Assembly: GCA_030145205.1 (NCBI GenBank)
Contig: JAQYVZ010000020.1
Span: 1 to 64,000, forward strand
Reading direction: 5' to 3'
Length of the DNA: 64,000 nt
From: Desulfuromonadales bacterium
GTDB taxonomy: Bacteria > Desulfobacterota > Desulfuromonadia > Desulfuromonadales > BM103
Positions 41,301 to 51,600 of the stretch are shown in pieces. The notes under the pieces were generated by a model, which was not told where the DNA came from, searched no databases, and was given only the letters and a program-made list of their open reading frames with translations. The position numbers and the translations under genes were made by a program. The stretch's first letter is position 1, and every line of letters starts with the position of its first letter.

Positions 41301-41326
41301 TGACATCACCCTTTAGGGTGATGTCA
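41301..41326 (+). promoter_or_regulatory. Conserved leader hairpin before the operon 1 start codon
   Basis: TGACATCACCC pairs perfectly with GGGTGATGTCA over a TTTA loop, 24 bases before the preferred start codon. The same hairpin occurs at 57594-57619, including one compensatory base-pair change (G-C to C-G), which supports a conserved RNA structure. No T run follows, so it is not a terminator. Confidence 0.7.
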
Positions 41327-41350
41327 CGGAATCGCAACGAACCACGTGCT

Positions 41351-44300
41351 ATGATTTTTTCGTTTTCACAGATTTCAACGATTATTTTCAGATACCTTCT
41401 GACCCGGGTGAGATTAATTTCTTGCCTGTGTCTGATCGCACTTCTGTCGCTTGTGGTCGCTCCTTCACAGGTCTGGGCCTGGCCAACTGACAGCCAGTGG
41501 CTTGAGTTGGTCAAGAACGATGCTCCAATCCAAGATGATGAAGGTGATGCCAACGGTGGAGTCAACATCGTACCGGACGACGGCACCCATGCCGCGGCCT
41601 ACATCTACAACGACGGCGCCTACCTCTACTACCGAATCCGTATCGACAGCGACCCTACCGGCAACAACGGCGTCTTCGACCAGTTCGGTTGGGGCTTCGA
41701 AATTGACACCGACCAGAATGCCGCCGACTACGAATGGCTGATCATGTGCGACGGCATCACCAGCCCCGAGGTCATCTCACTTCGAGAAAACACTGAAAAA
41801 ACCGCCTTGGGCGACCCTTCCGACAAAGCTGAATACATCGCAGCTGAATATCCCCTGGTCGGCAACCATCAGCTCTCAGCGGCCGACACCTCGATCAACG
41901 GCGACCAAGACTACTTCATCGACTTCCGGATGCCTTTCGCGGTCTTCAAGGCCGCCACCGGCATTACTGACGACACCCTGATCCGCTACTTCGTTGGCAG
42001 TTCCCGTTCTGCCAGCAACCTGACCAACACCGGGGCAGACCTGGTCGCTGGCTCAAGCTTGTACGACATGGCCTCCGACTACATAACCCCGTTTGGCACC
42101 CTGCCTTCGGATCTAAACTTCTACGACGGCACCGTAAACTTTACGGAAGACCTGGCTGGCCTAGTTGATGACAACCTCGCCGCTCCCGGTGAGCCGCTCT
42201 ACCTCAAGGTTGAAGACCTTGACCTGGACAGCACGACCAACCCCCTCGGCACACTGCGGGTGGAGTTGACCTCACCCACCGGTGACAGCGAAATTCTGAT
42301 CTTGACGGCCACTGGGGTTCAGGGCAAATACACCGGGACGATCCCGACCTCATCAACCAGCAACTCCGCCGGCACCCTCTACGTACTTGATGGCCAGACC
42401 GTCACAGTGACTTACCTGGAGGCAGTTGCAGCCAACCGCTCTCAGAGCGTGTCGCGTACCGACACCATCCTGTTTGCCGCCACCGGCACCGATGTCGGCA
42501 TCACCAAGAGTGTCGATAAGGCCGTTGCGAACATCGGCGAAACGGTCACCTTCACCGTCACGGCGACCAACAACGGCCCGAGCGCCATTACCAGCCTGAG
42601 TATTACCGAAACACTGCCAACGGGCATGACACCGGTCCTGATCACCCCGAGCCAGGGTAGTTATACCGGCAGCACCTGGGCAGTTGGCGGCCTGGCTAAC
42701 GGCAGCAGTGCCACACTGACCCTGCAGATGACGGTCGATACCGGAACCAGCGGCACAACCCAGACCAACACGGCAGCTCTGGCCAGCAGCACACCAACCG
42801 ACCGCTACAGCGCCAACAACACTGCCAGCGCCAGCGTCGTCATCGGCGGCACCGACCTGCGCGTCACCAAGGACGTCACCGATCCGCTACCAACAGAGGG
42901 AGACACAATCACTTACCGGGTTCGCGTCCTGAACCTCGGCCCTAATCCGGCCACTGGCGTGCAGATTAAAGACAGCCTGCCTTTGGACGTCACCCACGTT
43001 TCCGACAACAGCGGCGGCAGCTACGACCCTTCGAGCGGAATCTGGACTGTCGGCAGCCTGGCCGTGGGCGGCGGCGCCTTACTGCGCATTGACGTCAACG
43101 TGAATAGCGGCACATCAGGCCAAACGATCACCAATACGGCGTCGGTCTTTGCACTTGACCAACTCGACCCCGACTCTAGCAACGATACGGCCAGCGCCGA
43201 CATTCAGGTTGACTATCTCGATCTGGAACTGTCCAAGTCGGTCAGCGATGATACCCCGGATGAAGGTGACACCATCACCTACACCATCACGGTCGACAAC
43301 AACGGCCCACACGATGCCACCGGCATCGAAGTCACCGACCTTCTGCCGACCGGCGTGACCTACAGCGGCTATACCGCCAGCCAGGGGACCTATGTCTCCG
43401 GAACAGGGGTCTGGACTGTAGGCGACATCGACGACAAGGACGACGCCACCCTGACCATCACAGCAACCGTTGACAGCGGCACTGCGGGACAGTCGGTCCT
43501 TAACGAAGCGGAAATCACCGATGCTGTTCAATCGGACAGCAACCCCGGCAACGAATATGCCTCAGCAGTCATCAGCGTCGCCGGTACCGACCTGCAGGTC
43601 AGCAAGAGCGTCAACGATGCCACCCCCACGGAAGGGGACAGCATTACCTGGACCATCACGGTCACGAACAACGGCCCAAATACGGCCAGCGGCATTGAGG
43701 TCAGCGATATCCTGCCAGCGGGTGTCAGCTACTCGAGCTACTCCGCCAGCCAAGGCAGCTACGATAACAAGAAGACCATGGTCTGGTCGGTCGGCACCCT
43801 GGCCGCCGCCGCCAGTGCCACCCTGCAACTCGTCAGCACAGTCGATGGCGGCACCAGCGGCCAGACCATCGTCAACGTCGCCTTCATCACCGCATCTGAT
43901 CAGAGCGACCCAGACGCCTTCAACAATACGGCCAGCGCAACCATCGCGGTGGATGGTGCTGATCTTGGCATCATCAAAAGCGTTAGTAACGCGACGCCGA
44001 TCATCGGCGAAACAATCACCTATACCCTGACCTTGACCAACGGCGGTCCGAACAATGCGACCAATATCGCTGTGACCGACCTGCTGCCGCCGGACCTCTC
44101 CTACCAGGGAAGCACACCGAGCCAAGGCAGCTATGCGTCTGCAACGGGAATCTGGACGGTCGGCAGCCTCAACAACGGCGCAACCGCCACCCTGACGCTG
44201 TCGGCCCTGGTTCTCGACCAGCGCGACAACCTGACCATCACCAACACGGCAACCATCAGCGCCGCCGATCAGGCCGACGCCAACACGGCCAACAACAGTT

Positions 44301-45097
44301 CCAGTGCCGATATCACCATCGCGGCCACCGACCTGGAGGTCACAAAGATCGTGGACAACGTCACCCCGAGTGTCGGCGGCACCGTCATCTACACAGTCAC
44401 GGTTGAAAACCTCGGTGCGAATACAGCGACCACCGTCGAGATCGACGACATTCTGCCGACTGGCGTCACCTACGCGAGCCATGTTGCCGATCAGGGGATT
44501 TACGCCGCAGGCCTGTGGTTGCTCGGTGACCTGAATGCCACAAGCAGCGTCAACCTCTACATAACGGCTACAGTCGACTCCGGCACCGGCGGCAGCACCA
44601 TCACCAACACGGCGAGCGTCCTCAGTCTCGATCAGATCGATACCAACTCGGCAAACGATTCCGACAGCGTCGATATTGTGCCGGTGTTCGTCATCCAACC
44701 CACGCTGTTAATCATGAAGTCTGCGGACGTAGCCACTGTCGATCCGGGTGGCACGATTACCTACACCGTTCAGGTCAGTAACTCCGGGGCAGGAGCAGCT
44801 ACCTCCGTCGTTTTGACCGACGTACTCAGTCCTTACGCGGCCTGGGGAATCGACTGGCTGAATGACGGTGCCCCTTACAACCCGTTTTTTGAGAACCTGA
44901 GCAGCATCGGCCTGAGTATCGCCAGCCTGACCTTCTCAGACAATGACGGCGCCGACTTTACGTACACTCCCACAGACGGCGGCGGCGGTGCCCCCGCCGG
45001 TTATGACGGCAATGTCACCAACTGGAAATTAACATTGAGCGGCTCAATGAACTCAGGAACCAGCTTCTCCCTGCAGTATAGAGCCAGTGCAAAATAA
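41351..45097 (+). CDS. Large secreted DUF11-repeat surface protein, operon 1
   Basis: About 1248 residues. The ATG at 41351 is chosen because it aligns with the start of the paralogous operon; the frame is open from a TTG at 41300 inside the leader hairpin. A long signal peptide ends near SQVWA. An N-terminal domain of about 300 residues (WPTDSQWLELVKND, QFGWGFEIDTDQN) looks like an all-beta, perhaps carbohydrate-binding, module. A Ca-binding-like region precedes seven DUF11 repeats of about 121-126 residues, beginning near 42484, 42846, 43210, 43580, 43953, 44319 and 44696. Each starts with a strand such as TDLxVSKSV and contains EGDTITYTITVxNNGP. There is no LPxTG, lipobox or barrel, so attachment to the cell must depend on partners. 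It is probably a rod-like adhesin or matrix protein. Confidence 0.88.
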   Translation: MIFSFSQISTIIFRYLLTRVRLISCLCLIALLSLVVAPSQVWAWPTDSQWLELVKNDAPIQDDEGDANGGVNIVPDDGTHAAAYIYNDGAYLYYRIRIDSDPTGNNGVFDQFGWGFEIDTDQNAADYEWLIMCDGITSPEVISLRENTEKTALGDPSDKAEYIAAEYPLVGNHQLSAADTSINGDQDYFIDFRMPFAVFKAATGITDDTLIRYFVGSSRSASNLTNTGADLVAGSSLYDMASDYITPFGTLPSDLNFYDGTVNFTEDLAGLVDDNLAAPGEPLYLKVEDLDLDSTTNPLGTLRVELTSPTGDSEILILTATGVQGKYTGTIPTSSTSNSAGTLYVLDGQTVTVTYLEAVAANRSQSVSRTDTILFAATGTDVGITKSVDKAVANIGETVTFTVTATNNGPSAITSLSITETLPTGMTPVLITPSQGSYTGSTWAVGGLANGSSATLTLQMTVDTGTSGTTQTNTAALASSTPTDRYSANNTASASVVIGGTDLRVTKDVTDPLPTEGDTITYRVRVLNLGPNPATGVQIKDSLPLDVTHVSDNSGGSYDPSSGIWTVGSLAVGGGALLRIDVNVNSGTSGQTITNTASVFALDQLDPDSSNDTASADIQVDYLDLELSKSVSDDTPDEGDTITYTITVDNNGPHDATGIEVTDLLPTGVTYSGYTASQGTYVSGTGVWTVGDIDDKDDATLTITATVDSGTAGQSVLNEAEITDAVQSDSNPGNEYASAVISVAGTDLQVSKSVNDATPTEGDSITWTITVTNNGPNTASGIEVSDILPAGVSYSSYSASQGSYDNKKTMVWSVGTLAAAASATLQLVSTVDGGTSGQTIVNVAFITASDQSDPDAFNNTASATIAVDGADLGIIKSVSNATPIIGETITYTLTLTNGGPNNATNIAVTDLLPPDLSYQGSTPSQGSYASATGIWTVGSLNNGATATLTLSALVLDQRDNLTITNTATISAADQADANTANNSSSADITIAATDLEVTKIVDNVTPSVGGTVIYTVTVENLGANTATTVEIDDILPTGVTYASHVADQGIYAAGLWLLGDLNATSSVNLYITATVDSGTGGSTITNTASVLSLDQIDTNSANDSDSVDIVPVFVIQPTLLIMKSADVATVDPGGTITYTVQVSNSGAGAATSVVLTDVLSPYAAWGIDWLNDGAPYNPFFENLSSIGLSIASLTFSDNDGADFTYTPTDGGGGAPAGYDGNVTNWKLTLSGSMNSGTSFSLQYRASAK

Positions 45098-45142
45098 ACA
45101 GCTCTCGCAAGAGGTCTTACCCCGAAAGGAACGGAGGTCCAC

Positions 45143-45637
45143 ATGAAAAACCGAAACCTGATTACTGCAGTACTGTTCATCCTGCTGGCCTTGCCAACTC
45201 TGGCATTGGCCAAGCCGGCCGTAGAAGTCAGCATGATCGTCGAAAAAGAGCTCGTTGTCGTCGAAGACGGCAAGGAAGTGACCAAGATGGTTACTGCCGA
45301 AGAGATCATTCCGAGTGAAGTTCTCTTCTACACCATCACTTTCACCAACAACGGCGACGAAGCAGCCACCAACGCAGTCATCAACAACCCGGTTCCGGAA
45401 GGCACGGCCTACCTGCCGAATACAGCCTCCGATGAAGCGGGTAACGTCAGTTTTTCAATCGACGGTGGTCAGACATACAAAAAGCCAACCCTGCTGACCT
45501 ACGAAGTGACTCTACCGGACGGCTCCAAAGAGCAACGGACTGCTTCACCGGAGCAGTACACGCATATCCGCTGGCAGGTTGAGAAGATTGAGGTCGGCCA
45601 AACCGGAAAGATTTCGTTTCAGGTGCGCGTCAAATAG
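45143..45637 (+). CDS. Small secreted single-DUF11-domain protein, operon 1
   Basis: A 164-residue protein with a clear signal peptide (MKNRNLITAVLFILLALPTLALA) and one DUF11-like domain (EVLFYTITFTNNGDEAATNAVINNPVPEGTAYL). It ends QYTHIRWQVEKIEVGQTGKISFQVRVK. GGAGG precedes the ATG. Its paralogue in operon 2 (60489) has the same length, the same NPVP and YTHIRWQ motifs and the same place after the large DUF11 gene. It could be a structural subunit, cap or chaperone of the assembly. No catalytic residues are apparent. Confidence 0.87.
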   Translation: MKNRNLITAVLFILLALPTLALAKPAVEVSMIVEKELVVVEDGKEVTKMVTAEEIIPSEVLFYTITFTNNGDEAATNAVINNPVPEGTAYLPNTASDEAGNVSFSIDGGQTYKKPTLLTYEVTLPDGSKEQRTASPEQYTHIRWQVEKIEVGQTGKISFQVRVK

Positions 45638-45900
45638 GCGCATCAACGTTTCCATAAGGCATTTTTTCATTCACAACAACGAGGAGAGTCACCATGTATC
45701 CAGCACGCAATCTTAAACCACGGCTGTCGGACCAACCGGCAGCCAGAGACGATCCCAACCTTCACCCTGACTATGGAGGATTTTATGACCTGTTTTCAAA
45801 ATGGGCACCCCGCCCACGCACACCCGGCGCGGGCCGCCCCACAACATGTATTGATGGCAAAACCTGCAAACCAAGTAGCACTAACAGAAAGGAAAGTATC

Positions 45901-47277
45901 ATGAACATGCTCAGACTCAGAGGCACATCCTGCCTGACCGTCTGCGCCATGGTCCTCTTGGCCATAGTTGCGTTCGGTTGGACGTCAACTGCCGAGGCGA
46001 ATTCGAGTGAAGGGGCAACGATCCTCAACGTTGTCCAGGTCGACTTCGCAGACGCCAGCGGCACAGTCACCTACACGGCCACAGCATCCTCGACCGTCAC
46101 GATCAACCTGGTCGAGCAGGCCGTCACGCTCAGTGGCGCACCCACTGCAGGCAGCCCCGGTGATACGGCCGCGGCTCCCGGCAACCAGACGGTCGCCTCG
46201 GGCGCAACAGCCAGCTATGTCTACGCCATCACCGGCAACGCCAACGGCGAAGACACCATTGACCTGTCGCATACCGTCAACTCGGCAACCGATGTTGCTG
46301 CCGGCTATACCGTGACCTACAGCACAATTGATCACGATGGCAGTACCGTGATCACATCTGGAGATCCGGCAAGCATCACCTTGGGTGGCGCAGTAGCCAT
46401 TGGCGCAGTCGATGCCGACACGGTCCAGTTCCCCGGTGGAGCACTGTCCGGCTTCAGCGTAGGCGATATCGTCGTCATTGACGGCGTTGACTACGAAGTT
46501 TCTGGTGTAACCGTCGGCAGCGCAGCAAGCCATGACAACCTTGGTGCGGTTGCACATTCGGATCAGGGAACCACAACTAATGAAGTCCTTGGCACCCTCG
46601 ATCTGATCGCCAATGCCAATCCCAACGGCAGCAACACGGCGCCGGCTCTTGCGGCTCTTGCTGCCGGTACCGTCGTTGCGGAGCAGATCCTGGTCCAGGT
46701 GGATGTTACGGCAACCGCCAACAACCCAACAACAGATGGTGTTGTGGTCCATACCCTGAACACGGACTACAACAATGATGCCACGGATGACACAACCATC
46801 TCCAACACCACGACCTTCTCGACAGTCGGCCTGACCATTCAGAAAGATGTACAGAATGTGACGGCAGGTGGTGGCTATGGTGCCAGCGGCACTGGCGACC
46901 CGGGCGACATTCTCGAATATCGTCTGACCATTGCCAACACAAGTGGCGATGCAACTGATGTCACGATCACTGACATCGTCCCTGACTACACCACTTTGGT
47001 GGTTTTCAGCGACAGCTACGACGGCACAGTTTCGGGTGGTTTCAGCGCCACTGATCTTTTTGCCTATGCCGACGATGGGACCAACACAACCGACCTGACA
47101 GTCCAAGCGACTGACGATGAGGACACGACCGTCGCAGCCGGCAATGCTTCCGCACAAGCAGCGGGATCAACGCTGACAATCTTCGTCGGATCGGGAGCTG
47201 CCGACACGACCGATACAGGTGGCACTGTCACAAGCAGTGACACAATTTACGTCTACTATCAGGTCCAGATCGACTAA
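45901..47277 (+). CDS. Secreted beta-sandwich/DUF11 protein A, operon 1
   Basis: A 458-residue exported protein. GAAAGGAAA precedes the ATG at 45901, which opens a normal signal peptide (cleavage after TAEA). The same frame is open back to an ATG at 45694 that has an even better ribosome binding site (GAGGAG), so a 69-codon N-terminal extension may be translated. The mature N-terminus (ILNVVQVDFADASG) shares an I-x-N pattern with all proteins of the two operons. A C-terminal DUF11-like domain begins LTIQKDVQNVTAG with DPGDILEYRLTIAN. It is Thr/Ala/Asp-rich and nearly free of Cys and Lys. It is paralogous to the next gene. Confidence 0.82.
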   Translation: MNMLRLRGTSCLTVCAMVLLAIVAFGWTSTAEANSSEGATILNVVQVDFADASGTVTYTATASSTVTINLVEQAVTLSGAPTAGSPGDTAAAPGNQTVASGATASYVYAITGNANGEDTIDLSHTVNSATDVAAGYTVTYSTIDHDGSTVITSGDPASITLGGAVAIGAVDADTVQFPGGALSGFSVGDIVVIDGVDYEVSGVTVGSAASHDNLGAVAHSDQGTTTNEVLGTLDLIANANPNGSNTAPALAALAAGTVVAEQILVQVDVTATANNPTTDGVVVHTLNTDYNNDATDDTTISNTTTFSTVGLTIQKDVQNVTAGGGYGASGTGDPGDILEYRLTIANTSGDATDVTITDIVPDYTTLVVFSDSYDGTVSGGFSATDLFAYADDGTNTTDLTVQATDDEDTTVAAGNASAQAAGSTLTIFVGSGAADTTDTGGTVTSSDTIYVYYQVQID

Positions 47278-47290
47278 TTAACCCAACCCC

Positions 47291-47347
47291 CCTCCCGCCC
47301 AACAGGGGCGGGAGGAACTCATTTCCAACCGGCAGATGATCTGCCGG
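47291..47347 (+). promoter_or_regulatory. Two strong hairpins between operon genes
   Basis: CCTCCCGCCC/GGGCGGGAGG (47291-47300 with 47306-47315) and CCGGCAGA/TCTGCCGG (47329-47336 with 47340-47347). Neither is followed by a T run. They may stabilise or process the long mRNA. Confidence 0.6.
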
Positions 47348-47372
47348 TACATCGACACAAAGGAGAACATCG

Positions 47373-48599
47373 ATGAAGAAAAACTTTTTCCGTTTACTGA
47401 TCATGGCAGCCATGGTCATCGGAATGACCGCCCAGGCAAACAACGCTCTGGCGGCCGTCGCTGCTAACGCACCGATCATCAACCAGGCAACCATGTGGTA
47501 TGACGACGGCACTGGCCTACAGTCCGTCACAGCCGAAGTCACCGTCACCGTCACCCTCGTACCGGCAGCACCGGTCCTGGACTGCCCGGTTGACCAGACC
47601 AGCCCCTACACCAACCCGGACACCCAGCACACCTATGACTACACCCTCACCGCGGCCAGCAACGGCCCCGATGACTACACGGTTGACGCGGCAGTCACCG
47701 GATCGACCAACACCACGCTGACCATTCCTGGCACCAGCGAGCCGCTTGTAAATCTGGCCCCGAACCCGATTCGTCTTGGCGCCACGATCACCACGAGTGG
47801 CAGCACCGCGACAATCATCGCCGTCCCTGGTGACAGCGGCACACCTAACGGCAGCATCAACGACATCGCGGTCAATGACTATGTCCTGATCGGCACCGAA
47901 GTCCGTCAGGTTGTTGCCATTACCGAAGATGCAACCGCCACCAACTACATCGAACTTGATGTTGCCCTGCCTGCCGCACCGCTGGCTGGTGTCGGCGTTT
48001 ACGAACAAGTCACCTTTACTGTTGACGTCTTCTCCGGTCTTCTGACCGCAGCCGGCACCGACGTCACCGTTGATTTCGACGTCACCGCCGAGAACACCAA
48101 CGCCGATTCCACGTCCTGCTCGGCCACCAGCACCTTCACCAGCGGTGTTGCCGTGCTGACCAAGTTCGTGCGCAACCTGACCGACGCTGCCGCCAACACG
48201 ACCGGCACCGGCGGCCAGAACTTCACCATCGACGGCAACGGCGGCCTGACCTACTACACCGGCGGTGTCACGGCAGCACCGAGTGATGTACTCGAATACG
48301 TGCTCGTTGCCCAGAACACCGGCTCAGCACCGCTGACCAGCAGCCAGGTCAACGACGTTCTGCCGATCGACTATGTCGACTTCCTGGGTGGCCAGTACAC
48401 GGGCGCAACCGACATCGTTTACCAGAACGATCTCGCTGTGGAGTCTTACTACACCCAGGCAACTGGCGATGACAACGGCCAGCTTTCCGGCGCAGCCCTG
48501 ACGGTTTGGGTTGGCACCGGCGCAGCGTTCAACACCGGCGGCTCCATCCCGGCAACTTCGAACGTCAAGGCCATTTATCAGGTTACGGTCAAGCCCTAA
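47373..48599 (+). CDS. Secreted beta-sandwich/DUF11 protein B, operon 1
   Basis: A 408-residue paralogue of protein A. AAGGAG precedes the ATG and the signal peptide ends after NALAAVA. The mature protein starts with the shared pattern IINQATMWYDDG and ends with a DUF11-like part (VLTKFVRNLTD, PSDVLEYVLVAQNTGSAPLTSSQVNDVLPIDY). Both paralogues contain a short inserted segment of the type VNDYVLIGTEVRQV or VGDIVVIDGVDYEV. Operon 2 has only one such gene, so a duplication happened in operon 1 or a loss in operon 2. The function is probably structural. Confidence 0.82.
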   Translation: MKKNFFRLLIMAAMVIGMTAQANNALAAVAANAPIINQATMWYDDGTGLQSVTAEVTVTVTLVPAAPVLDCPVDQTSPYTNPDTQHTYDYTLTAASNGPDDYTVDAAVTGSTNTTLTIPGTSEPLVNLAPNPIRLGATITTSGSTATIIAVPGDSGTPNGSINDIAVNDYVLIGTEVRQVVAITEDATATNYIELDVALPAAPLAGVGVYEQVTFTVDVFSGLLTAAGTDVTVDFDVTAENTNADSTSCSATSTFTSGVAVLTKFVRNLTDAAANTTGTGGQNFTIDGNGGLTYYTGGVTAAPSDVLEYVLVAQNTGSAPLTSSQVNDVLPIDYVDFLGGQYTGATDIVYQNDLAVESYYTQATGDDNGQLSGAALTVWVGTGAAFNTGGSIPATSNVKAIYQVTVKP

Positions 48600-48629
48600 C
48601 CCTGAACTGAGACTTAATGCCTGAATGAT

Positions 48630-51600
48630 ATGACAGAAACACTGTTGAAATACCGCCGTCGGCTTCCCGGGGTTCGCCCCGGGGGGTCGGCTGCGGCCCT
48701 TTTTCGAATGAAGGGCCAGACTGGTGCGCATAGCGCGGACCGGAGCGGTGCAGTGCGCCTGTCAACCTTGCTACTGACAACAACCTGGCAGCTGCTACTC
48801 TGCCTGTGTCTGCTGACCAGCCTGATTCTGCCCGGCAACACACTGGCCGCCACGCCGCAATTTGGTGACGAGATTGTTAACTTCGTCGAGCTGATCGCAG
48901 ACGGTCAGCCACCGACCACTTACTCTGTCACGGTTACGGTGAAAGGCCGTTCGCCTTCCGTCATCGAGTTCCTGCATTACGCCCCACCGGGAACTCCGGG
49001 AGCTGAACCGCCCATCACCGTAGGTGTGACCGAATACAGCACAACCGGCGACCCGGCCGGACCCTTCGCCGTTGTCCCGAACCCGCGTGAATTCCCGAAC
49101 AACGCGCTGATCAACATCAACAGCGTCGCGCTGGTGCCGGCCGACCAGTACAGTATGGGCGCAGCCACCTTCATCCGCCTGACCGATCTCGAGAAGAACG
49201 AAAACCCAACCGCCTGGGAAACGGTGCTGGTCACTGTCACCTCGCCCGACACCGGCGACACTGAACTGCTGCGCCTCCGGGAAACCGGCATCGACACCGG
49301 CGTCTTCGTCGGCTACCTGCAGACCCGCGACGCCAGCCTGCCGCCAAGCACCCGGCCTTACCTGGATGTCGTCGTGATGAGCCAGATCGAGGCGAGCTAC
49401 ATCGACGCCACCGACGCCACCGACACCTCGCTAGACACCGCGCTGATTTCGCCACACGCGACCCTGTTCAACAGTTTGAGTGGTGAGGCGCTGGATGGCG
49501 CCATCGTCACCCTGCTCAATCCTGACCTGAGCGACGCCACCGTTTATGCGGATGATGCGATCACGCCCGTTTCCAACGTGGTCACGACCGGCGATGTCGC
49601 GCTCGGTCTGCCGACCGGCGGTTACCGATTCCCCTACGTCCCTCCGGGCGACTATATCCTCGCAGTGCAACCGCCACTCGGCTTCACCGCGCCTTCGGCG
49701 ATCCTGCCTGCCGACCTGCCGGCTGGTTTCAGCATCGACGCCAATGGCTCTTACAGCACCGCCTTCACCATTTATCCGGGTCCTCCGGCCGTGGTCGATA
49801 TCCCGGTCGATCCGATCGCCGTGGAACCGACGCCATCGACCGTCGAGTTCCTGCACTTTGCCCCGCCTGGCACACCCGGTGCGGAACCGGCGATTGATGT
49901 CGCCGTGACCCAATACAGTACCAGTGGTGATCCCATTGGACCTTTCGCAGCCCTGCCGGCACCGACCCGCTTCCCGGACGGCACGCCGATCGACCTGAGC
50001 AGTGTGGAGCTGGTCCCGACCGAACTCTACCTCGTCAACGAACCGCTCTTTGTCCGCCTGTCCGACCAGGACCAGAATCTCAGCCCGGTGGTGCGCGAGA
50101 CCGTCCTGGTGACAGTCACCTCGCCGGACACCGGCGAAACTGTCTTGCTACGGATCACGGAAACCGCGCCGGATAGCGGCGTGTTTGTCGGCTACCTGCA
50201 GTCGCGTGATGCAACCACGCCGCCCGAAGCATTCCCGACCCTGGCGGTTGAATTGGGAAGCCAGATCGAGACGAGCTATGTCGATGACGCCGACGCCACC
50301 GACACATCGACCGATACGGCCCTGATTTCACCGCACGCGACTGTCTTCAGCAGTGCGAACGGCACCCCCGTAGACGGCGCCATCGTCACCCTGCTCAACT
50401 CCGACCTGAGCGATGCGACGGTCTACGCCGTGGACGGTGTGACCCCAATCTCCAACGTGGTTACTACCGGTGACGTGGTGCTCGGTCTGCCGACAGGCGG
50501 CTTCCGCTTCCCCTACATACCGCCGGGCGATTACATCCTCTCGGTGCAGCCGCCCACCGGCTACACCTGGGCCTCGACGGTGCCGCCGGCAAGTCTGCCG
50601 GCTGGCTTCAGCATTAACGTCAACGGTTCTTACGGCAATGTCTTCAGCATCGCCCCAGGACCGCCGGCTGTTATCGACATTCCGGTCGACCCGTTCGTGG
50701 TGGTGCGCACACCATCCACCATCGAGTTCCTGCATTTTGCCCCGCCCGGCACTCCGGGTGCCGAGCCGGCAATCGATGTGGCGATTACCGATTACAGCAC
50801 CAGCGGCGATGCGGCCGGCCCCTTCGCAGCCCTGCCGGTGCCGACCCACTTCCCGGACGGCACGCCGATCGACCTGAGCAGCGTGGAACTGGTCCCGACT
50901 GACTACTACCACATCGGAGAGCCTCTCTTCGTTCGGCTGATCGACCTTGACCAGAACCTCAACCCGACCATCCGGGAGACGGTGCTGATGACCCTCGTAT
51001 GTGCAGCGACCGGTGACACCATCCTGCTGCGCATTACCGAAACGGAAGTGAACTCCGGCATCTTTGTCGGCTACATCCAGTCACGGAACGTCATCGCGCC
51101 TCCGGAAGTCTTCCCGACTCTGGCAGTTGAACCGGAATGTCATATTGAAGCGCATTACACAGACATCTCTGACGGCACTGACGTCTCAACGGCAGCCGCC
51201 CTGGTCGACCCTTACGGCATCGTCTTCGACAGCCAGACAGGTGAACCGGTCGATGGCGCAACGGTACGCATCTTGTTCGCTGATGACACCGTCCCGCCCG
51301 TTTTCGCAGATGACGGCGTGACCCCCTTCCCCAACGAGGTGATCAGCGGCGATACAGCACTCGGCTTCCCGGAGGGTGGCTTCCGCTTCCCGTATGTCGC
51401 ACCGGGCGACTATAAACTGATTGTCGAACCGCCAGCCGGCTACACCTGGGCATCCCGTGTTACCCCCACCGACCTGCCGGAGGGTTTCAGTATCGACCCA
51501 GACGGTTCCTACGGTCAGGCCTTCACTCTCTACCCGGGACCACCGGTACGAATCGACATCCCGGTTGACCCGGAAGTCACCGGCCTCTGGCTGCAGAAGA

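Noticed and set aside
41300-41350. TTG start at 41300 for the large DUF11 protein
   Set aside because: This codon lies within the conserved leader hairpin and the extension is not shared with operon 2; the ATG at 41351 aligns with the start of the paralogue.
43562-44698. Minus-strand frame inside the DUF11 gene, and similar ones at 45985-47157 and 51738-53294
   Set aside because: These are antisense shadows caused by the GC-biased codon pattern of the repeat genes.
41300-45097. Seven periodic repeats considered as a CRISPR-like or satellite array
   Set aside because: The periodicity (about 365 bases) is that of protein-coding DUF11 domains in one open frame, with diverged DNA.
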